A stretch of 64,000 bases of DNA from Polaromonas sp. (GTDB lineage: Bacteria > Pseudomonadota > Gammaproteobacteria > Burkholderiales > Burkholderiaceae_C), in the NCBI RefSeq assembly GCF_010365105.1, contig NZ_JAAFGZ010000001.1, positions 186,001 through 250,000 on the forward strand, in the 5' to 3' direction. Both the position numbers and the translations under genes were made by a program. How positions within the stretch are numbered: position 1 is the first letter of the stretch; each line of letters opens with the position of its first letter. Shown here one piece after another: positions 44,877-57,407 of the stretch. The notes below the pieces were generated by a model. That model saw only the letters and a program-made list of their open reading frames with translations. It was not told the DNA's origin and made no database searches.

Positions 44877-46067
44877 ATGATCCAAAAAGACGTTCAGCAC
44901 TACATGCGCAGCGGCACGCTGCAACTCGCCGCCCTGCCGCCGCTGTCGCTGTATGTGCATTTGCCCTGGTGCATCAGGAAATGCCCGTATTGCGATTTCA
45001 ACTCGCACGAAGTGGCCGGCGAGATGCCCGAGCAGCGCTACATAGATGCACTGGTGGCCGACCTGGAGGCTTCGCTGCCGCTGGTCTGGGGCCGCACGGT
45101 GCACAGCATTTTCATTGGCGGCGGCACGCCCAGCCTGTTTTCGCCGCAGGCCATCGACCGCTTGCTGGGCGACATCCGCGCCCGGCTCAAGTTGACTGCA
45201 GACTGCGAAATCACCCTTGAGGCGAACCCCGGCACTTTTGAAAAAGATCGCTTCAAGGCGTTTCGCAGCGCCGGCGTGAACCGCCTGTCGGTGGGTGTGC
45301 AGAGTTTCGACGATGCGCACCTGAAGGCACTGGGCCGCGTGCACGATCGCGCCCAGGCGATTGCGGCGGTGGAAGAGGCTGCGCAGGCCTTCGACACCTT
45401 CAACCTCGACATCATGTATGCGCTGCCCGGCCAGACGCTGGACAACCAGGCGCAGGACATGCGGCAGGCGCTGGCCTTGGAGCCACCGCACATCTCGATC
45501 TACCACCTGACGATCGAGCCCAACACCTACTTCGCCAAGTTTCCACCGGTGGTCCCAGAAGAAGACACGGCCTACGCCATGCTCGACCAGATCACCGAAA
45601 TGACCGAAAACGCCGGACTGCAGCGCTATGAAGTGTCGGCCTATGCCCGGCCCGGCCACCGCTGTTTTCACAACACCAACTATTGGCAATTCGGCGACTA
45701 CCTGGGCATTGGCGCAGGTGCGCACAGCAAGCTCAGTTTTGCGCACCGGGTGATTCGCCAGGTGCGTTACCGCGAACCGAAGCTCTACATGGACAAGGCG
45801 CTTGCCGGCCAGGCGGTGACGCAGGAAACCGAGGTCAGCCGTGCCGATCTGCCGTTTGAATTCATGCTCAACGCCTTGCGGCTGCGGGACGGCTTCAAGC
45901 TGCAGGACTTTGCCGACAAGACCGGACTGCCGTTCACCACGATCCAGAAAGGGCTGGAAGAAGCCGAGCGCAAGGGACTGGTCGCGCGCGATCTGGTCCA
46001 TGTCCGGCCGACCGAGCGCGGCTTTGATTTCCTCAACGATCTGCAATCGCTTTTCCTGGCTGACTGA
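44877..46067 (+). CDS. hemW: HemW, radical SAM heme chaperone
   Basis: A 396-aa radical SAM protein formerly called coproporphyrinogen III oxidase-like. The cluster motif is CIRKCPYCDF, followed by IFIGGGTPSLF and the EANPGTFEKDRF segment. The CxxxCxxC is followed by DF rather than the CxxCGC of true HemN, which supports HemW. It delivers heme to target proteins. It forms an operon with rdgB. Confidence 0.92.
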   Translation: MIQKDVQHYMRSGTLQLAALPPLSLYVHLPWCIRKCPYCDFNSHEVAGEMPEQRYIDALVADLEASLPLVWGRTVHSIFIGGGTPSLFSPQAIDRLLGDIRARLKLTADCEITLEANPGTFEKDRFKAFRSAGVNRLSVGVQSFDDAHLKALGRVHDRAQAIAAVEEAAQAFDTFNLDIMYALPGQTLDNQAQDMRQALALEPPHISIYHLTIEPNTYFAKFPPVVPEEDTAYAMLDQITEMTENAGLQRYEVSAYARPGHRCFHNTNYWQFGDYLGIGAGAHSKLSFAHRVIRQVRYREPKLYMDKALAGQAVTQETEVSRADLPFEFMLNALRLRDGFKLQDFADKTGLPFTTIQKGLEEAERKGLVARDLVHVRPTERGFDFLNDLQSLFLAD

Positions 46068-46084
46068 GCCGGCATTCAAACACC

Positions 46085-46315
46085 ATGGAACTGGAAACCT
46101 CAAGCATTGTCCTGCTGGCCGTCAGCACCGCCGTGAGCTTCGGCCTGGGGCGCACCTTCATGCATTTTCGCAGGAAGAAGCAGAAAGAAGAAGCCCAGGA
46201 ACGCGAGGCGCGAGCCTTGCGCGATAGGCCTGTCGAGCCGGAATCGAAAAACAAGAGCAAACGCAAGCGGCAGCTTCAGCAGATAGAAAAAGGGCTGCCC
46301 GGTCAGAAGCGCTGA
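46085..46315 (+). CDS. Small single-span membrane protein, 76 aa
   Basis: The product has one N-terminal hydrophobic helix (about residues 7-25, SIVLLAVSTAVSFGLG) and a highly basic, lysine- and arginine-rich cytoplasmic tail. It begins 17 bases after hemW. I do not recognise a named family. The clean membrane-plus-charged-tail layout and the operon position support it as a real gene. Confidence 0.65.
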   Translation: MELETSSIVLLAVSTAVSFGLGRTFMHFRRKKQKEEAQEREARALRDRPVEPESKNKSKRKRQLQQIEKGLPGQKR

Positions 46316-46426
46316 GGCGCCTCCCACCAAGCCGGAAAAGACCGCGTGATTTTTCAGGCGGACAGGGTCAGGCACCGGGAAGAGGTGCTACCTTCGGAGT
46401 GCCGATATTGGCGTTTGGAGGTGAGT

Positions 46427-46921
46427 GTGGCCAACCCAGAGATGAAAAAATACCAGGATGCGACAACGGCTGACAAGCTGAACAAAGACGTCCAGCAGGC
46501 ACGTGAGCTCCATGCGCAGTTTTTTGCGCTGTTCGACCAGTTCAGGCCGGCCCTTCTCAATCTTGACATTGCTTCAGAATCGGTGCCGCAGGGCGATGGA
46601 CCGACCCGGTTGCGGGTCATCACCCCGTTCGGCAACCTTTATGCCACCTCTGCCTACACATTTGATGACGGACATGCCGGCGCCGCCATGCTTTTTACCG
46701 ACGAAAAGCGAATCGATGACCGCACCGTTTCGCGAAAACTCAATGCCGTCATCCTGGGCCGGGAGGGATACTGGATCGACTCGGACGGCGACCGGCTGAA
46801 AACGCCCTTCACCGAGATGAGCGAGCACATCGCCTATGCGGCTGTCCACAAGGCGCTGGCCGCGAAGCTGAAGGCTGACTCGGAATACGTCTCCAGTTTT
46901 ACGCGCGCATTCCTGGTTTGA
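46427..46921 (+). CDS. Hypothetical protein, 164 aa
   Basis: The GTG at 46427 is chosen because GGAG lies 6 bases before it and the product then starts MANPEMKKYQ. An ATG at 46346 in the same frame has no ribosome binding site. The protein is soluble and looks globular, with a well-ordered middle (TRLRVITPFGNLYATSAY). No family is recognised. It is followed by the tRNA-Ser gene on the other strand. Confidence 0.6.
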   Translation: MANPEMKKYQDATTADKLNKDVQQARELHAQFFALFDQFRPALLNLDIASESVPQGDGPTRLRVITPFGNLYATSAYTFDDGHAGAAMLFTDEKRIDDRTVSRKLNAVILGREGYWIDSDGDRLKTPFTEMSEHIAYAAVHKALAAKLKADSEYVSSFTRAFLV

Positions 46922-47077
46922 AGGCAAGTCCGTTTAAGCGGATTTGGGGTAAGTAGAGCGCGGCTAACAGCCGCTGATCGTGATACAACGCCGTTTTCCA
47001 GGCATTACATTGATGAAGGTAACGATGTGGGAGATGTCACCTGATTGCCGTGAAACCTGCATAAATGCCAGGGTTCC

Positions 47078-47167
47078 TGGCGGAAGCGGTGAGATTCGAA
47101 CTCACGGAGGACTCGCATCCTCGGCAGTTTTCAAGACTGCTGCATTCAACCGCTCTGCCACGCTTCC
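47078..47167 (-). tRNA. tRNA-Ser(TGA)
   Basis: The minus strand starts GGAAGCGTGGCAGAGCGG and ends CGCTTCCGCCA, with a matched acceptor stem and encoded CCA. The anticodon loop CTTGAAA gives TGA (47131-47133), and a long variable arm (class II) and GTTCGAATC T-loop are present. Confidence 0.97.
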
Positions 47168-47227
47168 AAGCCCGCTAGTTTAACCTCAGGCCCGGCAGGA
47201 CTCGGTCCGCAATCCGAAAAATAACGC

Positions 47228-47884
<657 letters not shown>

Positions 47885-47929
47885 GGGAATACTTTGAAGG
47901 ATTAAAGAAGGCGGGGTTTCGTCAGGTCG

Positions 47930-48628
47930 TCAGGAGCGAAACAGCCGCGAATACTGGGTTTCATGCTGGGCAGACAGGATCGCCAGCATGGGTGAAAACG
48001 CCTGGCGTTCGCTGTCGGGCAGTTGCAGGGCCGCTTCGACGGCGGCCGGAATGTCGCGGCTCAGACGCGCCAGGATGCGCTGGCCGGCGCTCTGGCCCAG
48101 CGGCACGGATTTCAGCGCGGCCTGCATCATGTTCTCGGCCCAGCCGAAGGCATAGGCCAGCATGCAGTCGCCCGTACCGGCCGCCGTTTGCGATGCCGCC
48201 AGCGAAAAAGCCACCGGATAGGTTGGCTGCATGCGGGCGCAGGCGGCAATATGGTCGGCATTGGCGCCGTCATGGTTGCGCAGCCAGTCGAGCAGCGAAC
48301 GGCCCATCTGTTCGGCCTGCAGGCGCAGCTCGCTGGTTTCGCGGGTCTGCAACACCCAGTCGTTGAGTTGCCGGATGCGCGTCAGGTTTGATTTGCGCCA
48401 GGCTGGAATCGCCTGGGCAATCACAGCCAGGTCGCCGCGCGCCAGCGTCAGGTGGAGCTGGTCAGCAAGCCAGTCGGATGCTCTACTTTCAGTAGCTACT
48501 CCCGCCCGGTCCACGGCCGCTTCAAGCACTTCCGAGTATGAAAATCCACCCACGGGCAAGGCCGGGGAGGCGAGCCAGATCAGCTGGAGCAGGCTGGCCG
48601 CTGGCAGGGTTTCGGCCGCTTGCGTCAT
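47930..48628 (-). CDS. ureF: Urease accessory protein UreF
   Basis: A 232-aa helical accessory protein. The start at 48628 ([10 protein letters not shown]) gives the expected length; upstream sequence in the frame overlaps ureE. The family motif [17 protein letters not shown] and the C-terminal [18 protein letters not shown] region are seen. UreF bridges UreG and the UreD-bound apo-urease. Confidence 0.93.
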   Translation of the reverse strand: MTQAAETLPAASLLQLIWLASPALPVGGFSYSEVLEAAVDRAGVATESRASDWLADQLHLTLARGDLAVIAQAIPAWRKSNLTRIRQLNDWVLQTRETSELRLQAEQMGRSLLDWLRNHDGANADHIAACARMQPTYPVAFSLAASQTAAGTGDCMLAYAFGWAENMMQAALKSVPLGQSAGQRILARLSRDIPAAVEAALQLPDSERQAFSPMLAILSAQHETQYSRLFRS

Positions 48629-48644
48629 CAATCCCGTGCCTGTG

Positions 48645-49283
48645 TCATTGGCTGTGCGGTTTGCGTGGGTGGATCTGGATGGCGACGGGCTGGATGGCCG
48701 CATGCGCATGCGCATGGCCGTGGCCGTGGTTGCAGTCCGGTCCGTGGACATGGGCTGCTGGCGGTGTGGCGGCGGCTGGTGGCGCCTGATTATGGCCATC
48801 GGCATGGCTGTGTCCGTGACTGTGGCCGGAAGAACTGTACGCGCCGCCTTCGGGCTCGAAGGCTTCCTCGACTTCCTGCACCGTCAGATGCATGGCGCGC
48901 AGCATGTCGGCCAGCACATGGTCGGGCTCAATCTTCAGGTGGTCGGGTTGGAGTTCAATCGGCACATGGCGGTTGCCCAGGTGGTAGGCGGCGCGGGTCA
49001 GGTCGAAGGGCGAACCATGCGCTGCGCAGGCCGTGATGCGCAGCACCGGTTGCGGCGCGGCGATGACGCGGATCATCGAACCGTCTTCGGCAATCAGCAC
49101 ATCGCCGCCGCGCACCAGCGTGCCGCGCGGCAAGAACACGCCGAACTGGCGGCCCAGCGAATCGGTGGAATCGAAGCGGCTTTTCTGACGCACGTCCCAG
49201 TCCAGTTCAAGGGTGGCGGCGCGCTTGAGCAGCACCGGCGCGAGGCCTTTGCCTTGCGAAATGAGTTTGGAGATTTGAAGCAT
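48645..49283 (-). CDS. ureE: Urease accessory nickel metallochaperone UreE
   Basis: A 212-aa nickel carrier with the UreE N-terminal fold and the NRHVPIELQ segment. The C-terminal ~60 residues are rich in histidine ([22 protein letters not shown]), the usual nickel-binding tail. It lies 7 bases after ureC and 16 bases before ureF. Confidence 0.95.
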   Translation of the reverse strand: MLQISKLISQGKGLAPVLLKRAATLELDWDVRQKSRFDSTDSLGRQFGVFLPRGTLVRGGDVLIAEDGSMIRVIAAPQPVLRITACAAHGSPFDLTRAAYHLGNRHVPIELQPDHLKIEPDHVLADMLRAMHLTVQEVEEAFEPEGGAYSSSGHSHGHSHADGHNQAPPAAATPPAAHVHGPDCNHGHGHAHAHAAIQPVAIQIHPRKPHSQ

Positions 49284-49290
49284 CAGGCGA

Positions 49291-51008
<1,718 letters not shown>

Positions 51009-51009
<1 letters not shown>

Positions 51010-51314
51010 CAAAGCGCTCCCTGAATGAGGCCGCGAAAGCCGTAAATCTTGCGTTCGCCGGCGTAGTCCACCAGTTCGACCGTGCGCTGCTGGCCGGGCT
51101 CGAAGCGCACTGCGCTGCCCGACGCGATGTTCAGCCGCATGCCATGCGCGGCCTTCCGGTCAAAGCCCAGCGCCGCATTGGTTTCGGCAAAGTGGTAATG
51201 CGAGCCGACCTGGATCGGCCGGTCTGCGGTGTTTTGCACGATCAATGTCACGGTGCGCCGGCCTTCGTTGAGCAAGTGGTCGGGGCCGTCGGTGAAGAGT
51301 TCGCCGGGGATCAT
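51009..51314 (-). CDS. ureB: Urease beta subunit
   Basis: A 101-aa structural subunit starting [10 protein letters not shown] and containing [14 protein letters not shown] and [12 protein letters not shown], typical of UreB. It overlaps ureC by one base (TGATG) and follows the hupE/ureJ gene by 11 bases. Confidence 0.96.
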
Positions 51315-51325
51315 GGTGTTTCCTT

Positions 51326-51919
51326 TCAGGCCAGTTGGGCCAGCAGCGCCGCGCCCAGCGCTGCCACGCCGGCACCGGCCACGCGGGCCGTCCAGACGTT
51401 GTCGCGCAGGGACAGTCCTGCCATCAGGCCGGCGGCATGCAGCGTCACGGTGGTGATGAGCATGCCCAGCAGCGGCGCGCTGATGTGGGCAGCGCCCGCC
51501 AGCTCGGCGCCATGCGCCACGCCGTGAAAGAGGGCGAACACGCCGACCAGCGCTGCTGCCAGCGCGGCGGGCAGGCGCGCACGCAGCGCCACCAAAAGAC
51601 CCAGCACCAGCACCGAGGCGGCAATCATGGGTTCCACCGCCGGCAATTCAATGCCCGCCAGCCCCAGCAGCGCGCCGACCAGCAGCATGGCGGCAAAGGC
51701 CAGCGGCGCGGTCCACAGGCGGCGTGCCGTCAGGGCGCTCCACAAGCCCACGGCCAGCATGGCCGCCAGGTGGTCCAGGCCAGTGAGCGGGTGCAGCAGG
51801 CCGTCCAGGAAACCAATGTCTGAATGAACGGCAAGATCAGTGCCAATATGGGCTTTTGCGCTTGTCATCATTGCGCAGGCAGCTATCAAAAAAAGAGCGT
51901 GTGGCAGTTTTCTGGACAT
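51326..51919 (-). CDS. ureJ: HupE/UreJ family nickel permease
   Basis: A 197-aa membrane protein with a signal-like first helix ending AKAHIG, then the family motif [17 protein letters not shown] and GVAHGAEL, with metal-binding histidines. It probably transports nickel for urease. It lies between ureA and ureB, a common position in Burkholderiales. Upstream in-frame sequence overlaps the gap and ureA and is not used. Confidence 0.9.
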   Translation of the reverse strand: MSRKLPHALFLIAACAMMTSAKAHIGTDLAVHSDIGFLDGLLHPLTGLDHLAAMLAVGLWSALTARRLWTAPLAFAAMLLVGALLGLAGIELPAVEPMIAASVLVLGLLVALRARLPAALAAALVGVFALFHGVAHGAELAGAAHISAPLLGMLITTVTLHAAGLMAGLSLRDNVWTARVAGAGVAALGAALLAQLA

Positions 51920-51949
51920 GGGGATGATTTCCTCTGAAATGAAGTCTAA

Positions 51950-52005
51950 ATAATGGCTGTAGCGCATGCTGCTATTGAACAAGAAGCTATCAAAAGATGA
52001 GTAAA
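51950..52005. repeat. Partial copy of a dispersed short repeat
   Basis: Contains GCGCATGCTGCTATTGAA and AAGCTATCAAAAG, related in form to the other repeat copies. It lies in the gap between ureA and ureJ. The match is looser than for the copies at 28070 and 31029. Confidence 0.35.
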
Positions 52006-52017
52006 TGAACAGGTGCC

Positions 52018-52320
52018 TCAGACAATCGGCTGATGCACCGTGACCAGCTTGGTGCCGTCGGGAAAGGTGGCCTCGACCTGGATGTCGGGGATCAGTTCGG
52101 CAATGCCGTCCATCACATCGGCGCGGGTCAGGATGGTGCGGCCTTCGCTCATGAGTTGCGCCACGGTCTTGCCGTCGCGCGCGCCTTCCATCACGGCGGC
52201 GCTGATCAGTGCCACGGCTTCGGGGTAGTTGAGCTTGAGTCCGCGCGCGCGCCGCCGCTCGGCCAGCAGGGAAGCGGTAAAAATCAGCAGCTTGTCTTTT
52301 TCGCGGGGCGTCAGTTCCAT
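52018..52320 (-). CDS. ureA: Urease gamma subunit
   Basis: A 100-aa structural subunit starting [14 protein letters not shown], with [16 protein letters not shown] and the C-terminal [11 protein letters not shown]. It is the first urease gene here. ureD, which usually precedes it, is missing; the divergent permease-kinase gene begins 152 bases away. Confidence 0.97.
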   Translation of the reverse strand: MELTPREKDKLLIFTASLLAERRRARGLKLNYPEAVALISAAVMEGARDGKTVAQLMSEGRTILTRADVMDGIAELIPDIQVEATFPDGTKLVTVHQPIV

Positions 52321-52472
52321 GGGCTCTTTCGGGTTCGGCAGTTCCAAAATTGAAAATTGCAAGATTGATGCCATCGGCTTGCGGGCCACCCGCCAACGGA
52401 CAGCGCCGGTGTGGCACAGAAGGTGCAGCAAGGGTGAACCGCTCACTTTGCCTGTCTATCCTCCCTACCTTC

Positions 52473-55400
52473 ATGGACGCCGCAGCCACACCTTTGTCGC
52501 CACCGCCACCGCCACCGCCACGACCCGGCATGCCCACAGGTTCTCCGGATGAGGGCCGGGGCGCAGGCGCCGAACCCGAAATGGCCGTGCAGCGCATCAT
52601 CAAGGTCAGGCGCGACTACAACAGCTGGGTCGCCAGCGAAACCATGGAAGACTACGCGCTGCGCTTCACGCCGCAGCGTTTTCGCAAATGGTCGGAGTGG
52701 AGGGTGGCCAACACCGCGTTCGGCGCCGCCTCGTTCCTGATCCTGGAGGCCGTGGGTGCCACGCTGCTGGTGAAATACGGCTTCACCAACGCCTTCTGGG
52801 CCATCATGGCGACGGGGCTGATCATTTTCCTGGCTGGCCTGCCGATCAGTATTTACGCCGCGCGCTATGGCGTGGACATGGACTTGCTGACGCGTGGTGC
52901 GGGCTTCGGCTACATCGGCTCGACGCTGACCTCGCTGATCTACGCTTCCTTCACCTTCATTTTTTTTGCGCTGGAAGCGGCGGTCATGGCCTATGCGCTG
53001 GAACTGGCGTTCGGCATTCCGCCCCGATGGGGCTACCTGATTTGCGCGCTGGTGGTGATTCCGCTGGTCACGCACGGCGTTTCGACGATCAGCCGGCTGC
53101 AGGTCTGGACGCAGGGCTTGTGGCTGGTCATGCTGGTCGTGCCTTTTGTGTATGTTTTCATGCACGCTCCTGGTGCCTTTTCGGGGGTGGTGGACTATGC
53201 GGGCGAGAAAGGAACGGGCGGCGCCTTCAATCTGCATCTTTTTGGTGCAGGCCTGACGGTGGGGATTGCGCTGATCACGCAAATGGGCGAGCAGGCCGAC
53301 TATCTGCGCTTCATGCCGGTGCAGACAAAAGCCAATCGCTGGCGCTGGTGGGGCGCGGTGCTGGTGGGCGGACCGGGCTGGGTGCTGCTGGGCGTGGTCA
53401 AGATGCTGGGCGGCGCGCTGCTGGCGTACCTGGCCATTTCCAACATGGTGCCACCGGACCGCGCCGTGGACCCGAACCAGATGTACCTGGCCGCCTATGA
53501 ATATGTGTTTCCGGATTACGGCTGGGCCATCGGGGCGACGGCACTGTTCGTGGTGATTTCGCAGCTCAAGATCAATGTGACCAATGCCTATGCCGGCTCG
53601 CTGGCCTGGTCGAACTTTTTCTCGCGCCTGACGCACAGCCATCCGGGGCGCGTGGTCTGGCTGGTGTTCAACACCCTGATCGCCTTCATGCTGATGGAAA
53701 TGAACGTGTTCCAGGCACTCGGCGATGTGCTCGGGCTGTACTCGAACATCGCCATTGCCTGGGTCATGGCGGTGGTGGCCGACCTGGTCATCAACAAGCC
53801 GCTGGGCCTGTCGCCGCCGGGCATCGAGTTCAAACGCGCCCATCTTTACGACATCAACCCGGTCGGCGTGGGCGCGATGGCGTTGGCGTCGCTGCTGTCG
53901 GTCACGGCGCACCTGGGGCTTTATGGCGAGATGGCGCGGGCGTTCTCGGCGGTGATTGCCATGGCAACCGCCTTTGTGGCAGCGCCGCTGATTGCCTGGG
54001 CCACGAAGGGGCGCTACTACATCGCCCGCCAGTCCCCGCTACCGCCTGTCATTGGGCTCTACAAGCGCCATGCCACCCAGCGATGCGTGATTTGCGAGCG
54101 CAGCTACGAAGGCCCGGACATGGCGCATTGCCCGGCCTACCAGGGGCCGATCTGCTCGCTGTGCTGCACGCTGGACGCGCGTTGCGGCGACCTGTGCAAG
54201 CCTCAGGCCTCTTTGTCGGCGCAGTGGTCGGCTGCGCTGCGCTGGCTGCTGCCGCGCCGCATCTGGCCCTATCTGGAAACCGGGCTGAGCCATTTCTTGC
54301 TGCTGATGGGGGTCATCGTGCCGCTGCTGGCCAGTCTGTTCGGGCTGCTTTACCGCCAGGAGGTCAGTTCCCTGGCGGAACTGGCGGCGTCCGAGTCCGC
54401 CTTGCGCTCGGGGTTTTTGAAAGCCTACATGGCGCTGCTGGTCATGGCTGGCCTGGTCGCCTGGTGGCTGGTGCTGGCGCACAAGAGCCGGCAGGTCGCG
54501 CAGGAGGAATCGAACCGCCAGACGCATCTCCTGATGCAGGAGATCGAGTCGCACCGGCAAACCGACGAAGCCTTGCAGCAGGCCAAGCTGGCCGCCGAGC
54601 AGGCGCGCCGTATTGCCGACCAGGCCAACCAGGCCAAGAGCCGCTACATCAGCGCCATCAGCCACGAGTTGCGAACACCCCTGAACAGCATCCTGGGCTA
54701 TGCGCAACTGATGGGGGAAGACGCCGGAATTCCACCGCACCGCCAGCAGGCCGTCAGTGTCATCAAGCGCGGTGGCGAACACCTGCTGTCGCTGATTGAA
54801 GGCACGCTGGACATTGCCCGCATCGAGGCGGGCAAGCTGACGCTCAATGTCAGGCCGATGCAGTTCGCCGACTGCGTGCATGAGATGGCTGGCATGTTCG
54901 AGTTGCAGGCGGCGGCCAAGGGCCTGCGCTTTGTGTTTGAAGCCGTCGGCAACCTGCCTGAACTGGTGCGCGCTGATGAGCAGCGGTTTCGGCAGGTGCT
55001 GATCAACCTGCTGGGCAACGCCATCAAGTTCACCGCCAAAGGCCAGGTCACTTTCCGGGTGCGCCATGCGCGTGAAATGGCTTACATCGACATCGAGGAC
55101 ACCGGTCACGGCATGAGCGCGGCTGAACTGGACAATATTTTCGAGCCCTTTGCGCGCGGCAGCACCGCCGGCCAGAGCGTGGGCGGTGTCTCGGGCGCTG
55201 GCCTGGGACTGACCATTGCCAAGATGCTGACCGACCTGATGGGCGGCGAGATGACAGTGGTCAGCACGCCGGGCAAGGGCTCGGTGTTTGTCATCCGGCT
55301 GTTTTTGCCGGAAGTGCATCGGGCAGCGGGCAGTTTTCCGGCGACCCAAGTCAGTGATGCCCGGCGTCGGCCCCAGGGCTATGAAGGCGAGCGCCGCAAA

Positions 55401-56036
55401 CTGCTGGTAGTGGACAACGAGGAGCCTGACCGCGAATTGCTCGTTCACCTGCTCGAACCGATGGGCTTCGAGATGCGCACCGCCGCCAGCGGCCACGACT
55501 GCCTGGATCTGCTGGCGGCAGGCTATCGGCCCGATGTGATCTTCATGGACCTGGCCATGGCCGGCATTGACGGCTGGGAAACGCTGCGCCGCGTGCGCAA
55601 AGCCGGGCACAACAAGGACATTCAGCTGGCGATTGTCTCGGCCAATGCCTTCGACAAGGGCATTGACAATGACGTGGGCATACGGCCTGAAGACTTCATT
55701 CTCAAGCCGGTGCGCCACACGGAACTGATTGACTGGCTGGAGCGAAAGCTGGGATTGCGCTGGCAGTATGAAGCACCGCCCGTGAACGCTGAACCGGTGG
55801 CGGTGACAACTGCGCCGCCTGTCTGGCCCGATGCCGCCCAGCTCGCGGGCTTGCTGGAAGTCGTCAACCTGGGGTTTTACCGTGGCATCCTGAACAAGCT
55901 GGCAGAGATTGAAAAGCAGCAACCCGCCACCGCTGCCTTTGTCGAGGAAATGCGCCTGCTGGCGCGCCAATTCCGCTTTGAAGCCATGGCCAGCCAGCTC
56001 ACCCAGAAAGAACCCGGCCATGAACAAGATGCCTGA
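52473..56036 (+). CDS. NCS1 permease fused to hybrid histidine kinase
   Basis: This protein has about 1187 residues. Residues ~70-520 are an NCS1-type (purine, cytosine, hydantoin or similar) transporter with about twelve helices. A cysteine-rich segment (~538-575, RCVICERSYEG and ICSLCCTLDARCGDLC) looks like a metal-binding finger. Two more helices follow, then a coiled coil, a histidine kinase (His731 in ISHELRTPLN; NLLGNAIKFT; GAGLGLTIAKML) and a receiver domain (Asp1026 in FMDLAM). It probably couples sensing of a nitrogen compound to control of genes such as urease. The start is uncertain; 52581 is an alternative. Confidence 0.9.
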   Translation: MDAAATPLSPPPPPPPRPGMPTGSPDEGRGAGAEPEMAVQRIIKVRRDYNSWVASETMEDYALRFTPQRFRKWSEWRVANTAFGAASFLILEAVGATLLVKYGFTNAFWAIMATGLIIFLAGLPISIYAARYGVDMDLLTRGAGFGYIGSTLTSLIYASFTFIFFALEAAVMAYALELAFGIPPRWGYLICALVVIPLVTHGVSTISRLQVWTQGLWLVMLVVPFVYVFMHAPGAFSGVVDYAGEKGTGGAFNLHLFGAGLTVGIALITQMGEQADYLRFMPVQTKANRWRWWGAVLVGGPGWVLLGVVKMLGGALLAYLAISNMVPPDRAVDPNQMYLAAYEYVFPDYGWAIGATALFVVISQLKINVTNAYAGSLAWSNFFSRLTHSHPGRVVWLVFNTLIAFMLMEMNVFQALGDVLGLYSNIAIAWVMAVVADLVINKPLGLSPPGIEFKRAHLYDINPVGVGAMALASLLSVTAHLGLYGEMARAFSAVIAMATAFVAAPLIAWATKGRYYIARQSPLPPVIGLYKRHATQRCVICERSYEGPDMAHCPAYQGPICSLCCTLDARCGDLCKPQASLSAQWSAALRWLLPRRIWPYLETGLSHFLLLMGVIVPLLASLFGLLYRQEVSSLAELAASESALRSGFLKAYMALLVMAGLVAWWLVLAHKSRQVAQEESNRQTHLLMQEIESHRQTDEALQQAKLAAEQARRIADQANQAKSRYISAISHELRTPLNSILGYAQLMGEDAGIPPHRQQAVSVIKRGGEHLLSLIEGTLDIARIEAGKLTLNVRPMQFADCVHEMAGMFELQAAAKGLRFVFEAVGNLPELVRADEQRFRQVLINLLGNAIKFTAKGQVTFRVRHAREMAYIDIEDTGHGMSAAELDNIFEPFARGSTAGQSVGGVSGAGLGLTIAKMLTDLMGGEMTVVSTPGKGSVFVIRLFLPEVHRAAGSFPATQVSDARRRPQGYEGERRKLLVVDNEEPDRELLVHLLEPMGFEMRTAASGHDCLDLLAAGYRPDVIFMDLAMAGIDGWETLRRVRKAGHNKDIQLAIVSANAFDKGIDNDVGIRPEDFILKPVRHTELIDWLERKLGLRWQYEAPPVNAEPVAVTTAPPVWPDAAQLAGLLEVVNLGFYRGILNKLAEIEKQQPATAAFVEEMRLLARQFRFEAMASQLTQKEPGHEQDA

Positions 56037-57060
56037 TGAACCCTCTGCGATCACCGACCGTCGCCTGGACGACACGCTGGACCGCGCCAACAGCGACGTG
56101 GTGCTGATCGTGGACGATGTGCCCGACAACCTGTCGGTGCTGCACGACGCACTGGATGAATCGGGCTACACCGTGTTGGTGGCGACCAGCGGCGAAGCGG
56201 CCTTGCAACGCGCCCGGCAGGCCCTGCCCGACATCGTGCTGCTCGACGCGATGATGCCGGGCATGGACGGGTTTGAAGTTGCACGGCAGCTCAAGGCGAT
56301 GCCTGAAACGGCCCATATCCCGATCATCTTCATGACCGGCCTGACCGAAACCGAGCACCTGGTGGCCGCCCTGCAGGCCGGCGGCGTCGACTATGTCACC
56401 AAGCCGATCAAGCCCAAGGAAGTGATGGCGCGTATGGGTGTGCATTTGCAGGGCGCACGCCGGGCCCGGCAGGAAGTGCGGCAGGCCGGGCAGGCGCGCA
56501 ACGCCCTGGATGCGTTCGGCTACGCCAGCATGACGGTACGGATGAATGCCAACGGCCAGGGCGACGGCAAACTGATCTGGCAGACGCCGCTCGCGCGTGA
56601 TCTGCTTATGCGCTACTACGGCACCACCGCGCCGCAAACGCCCGAGGCGGTCCTCGACTGGCTGCGTCGCCACCTGCCTGATGCCGAGCGCCAGATCGAG
56701 CCGCCGCGCCTGACGGTAGAGCAGGGGCCGCGCCGCCTGACGTTCCGGCTGCACCAGCAAACCGATGACAGTGACAACGGCGGCGACTGGCTGATCGTGA
56801 TGCGTGAAATTTCGGACGATGCGGTGTTGCAAGCCCTCGGCCTGAGCTTCAAGCTGACCGCCAGAGAAGCCGAGGTGCTGTACTGGGTGGTCAAGGGAAA
56901 GGTCAACCGAGACATCGGCGAGATTCTGGGGTCCAGCCCGGCAACAGTGAAAAAACACCTTGAACGCGTGTACGCCAAGCTTGGCGTGGAAACCCGCACC
57001 GCCGCTGCCGGCCGGGCCATGAACCGCATCCGTCAGCTGCATCCGCAATTTGAATGCTGA
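56020..57060 (+). CDS. LuxR-type response regulator
   Basis: A 346-aa regulator with an N-terminal receiver (acidic pair 32-33, phospho-acceptor Asp76 in IVLLDAMMPGMDG, Lys in YVTKPIKP), a middle region of about 120 residues without a clear family, and a C-terminal LuxR helix-turn-helix (FKLTAREAEVLYWVVKGKVNRDI). It overlaps the permease-kinase gene by 17 bases and is its probable output partner. Confidence 0.9.
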   Translation: MNKMPDEPSAITDRRLDDTLDRANSDVVLIVDDVPDNLSVLHDALDESGYTVLVATSGEAALQRARQALPDIVLLDAMMPGMDGFEVARQLKAMPETAHIPIIFMTGLTETEHLVAALQAGGVDYVTKPIKPKEVMARMGVHLQGARRARQEVRQAGQARNALDAFGYASMTVRMNANGQGDGKLIWQTPLARDLLMRYYGTTAPQTPEAVLDWLRRHLPDAERQIEPPRLTVEQGPRRLTFRLHQQTDDSDNGGDWLIVMREISDDAVLQALGLSFKLTAREAEVLYWVVKGKVNRDIGEILGSSPATVKKHLERVYAKLGVETRTAAAGRAMNRIRQLHPQFEC

Positions 57061-57407
57061 ATGAACAACAGCCGCTGATTGGCTGCCCGGTTATAATGGT
57101 GGGTTCGGTAACGCATCAGCGTTTTTCATCGAAGTCTTTACTACACCCGGCTTCTTTCTCAAATGCGGCGCTTCCCAGAGCCCGAATTCCCAGCGATCTG
57201 GCACTGCTTTCAAGGTTTTTCAGCTTTGATGCCCACAGCACTGTTTCATTTCCTGGCGAGCACTTCCACCAACAGTGCCCACTTATGGCTCAACCCCGCC
57301 CGGCTTTTCAATCGACTGGCGGCTAGATACCGAATACACGTTGGCTTGCTCGCAAGCTGGTTACCCTTTCCCAAAGAAGCCGGAAAAAATATCCGGTGAA
57401 GATTTTT
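57061..57407 (+). promoter_or_regulatory. Promoter and long leader before the 57408 gene
   Basis: A TATAAT is present at 57092-57097, which would give a leader of about 300 bases. A small hairpin (CCGGA / TCCGG, 57380-57396) touches the ribosome binding site GGTGAAG of the next gene. No protein is supported in this stretch. The long leader may be regulatory, but I do not recognise a riboswitch class. Confidence 0.4.
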
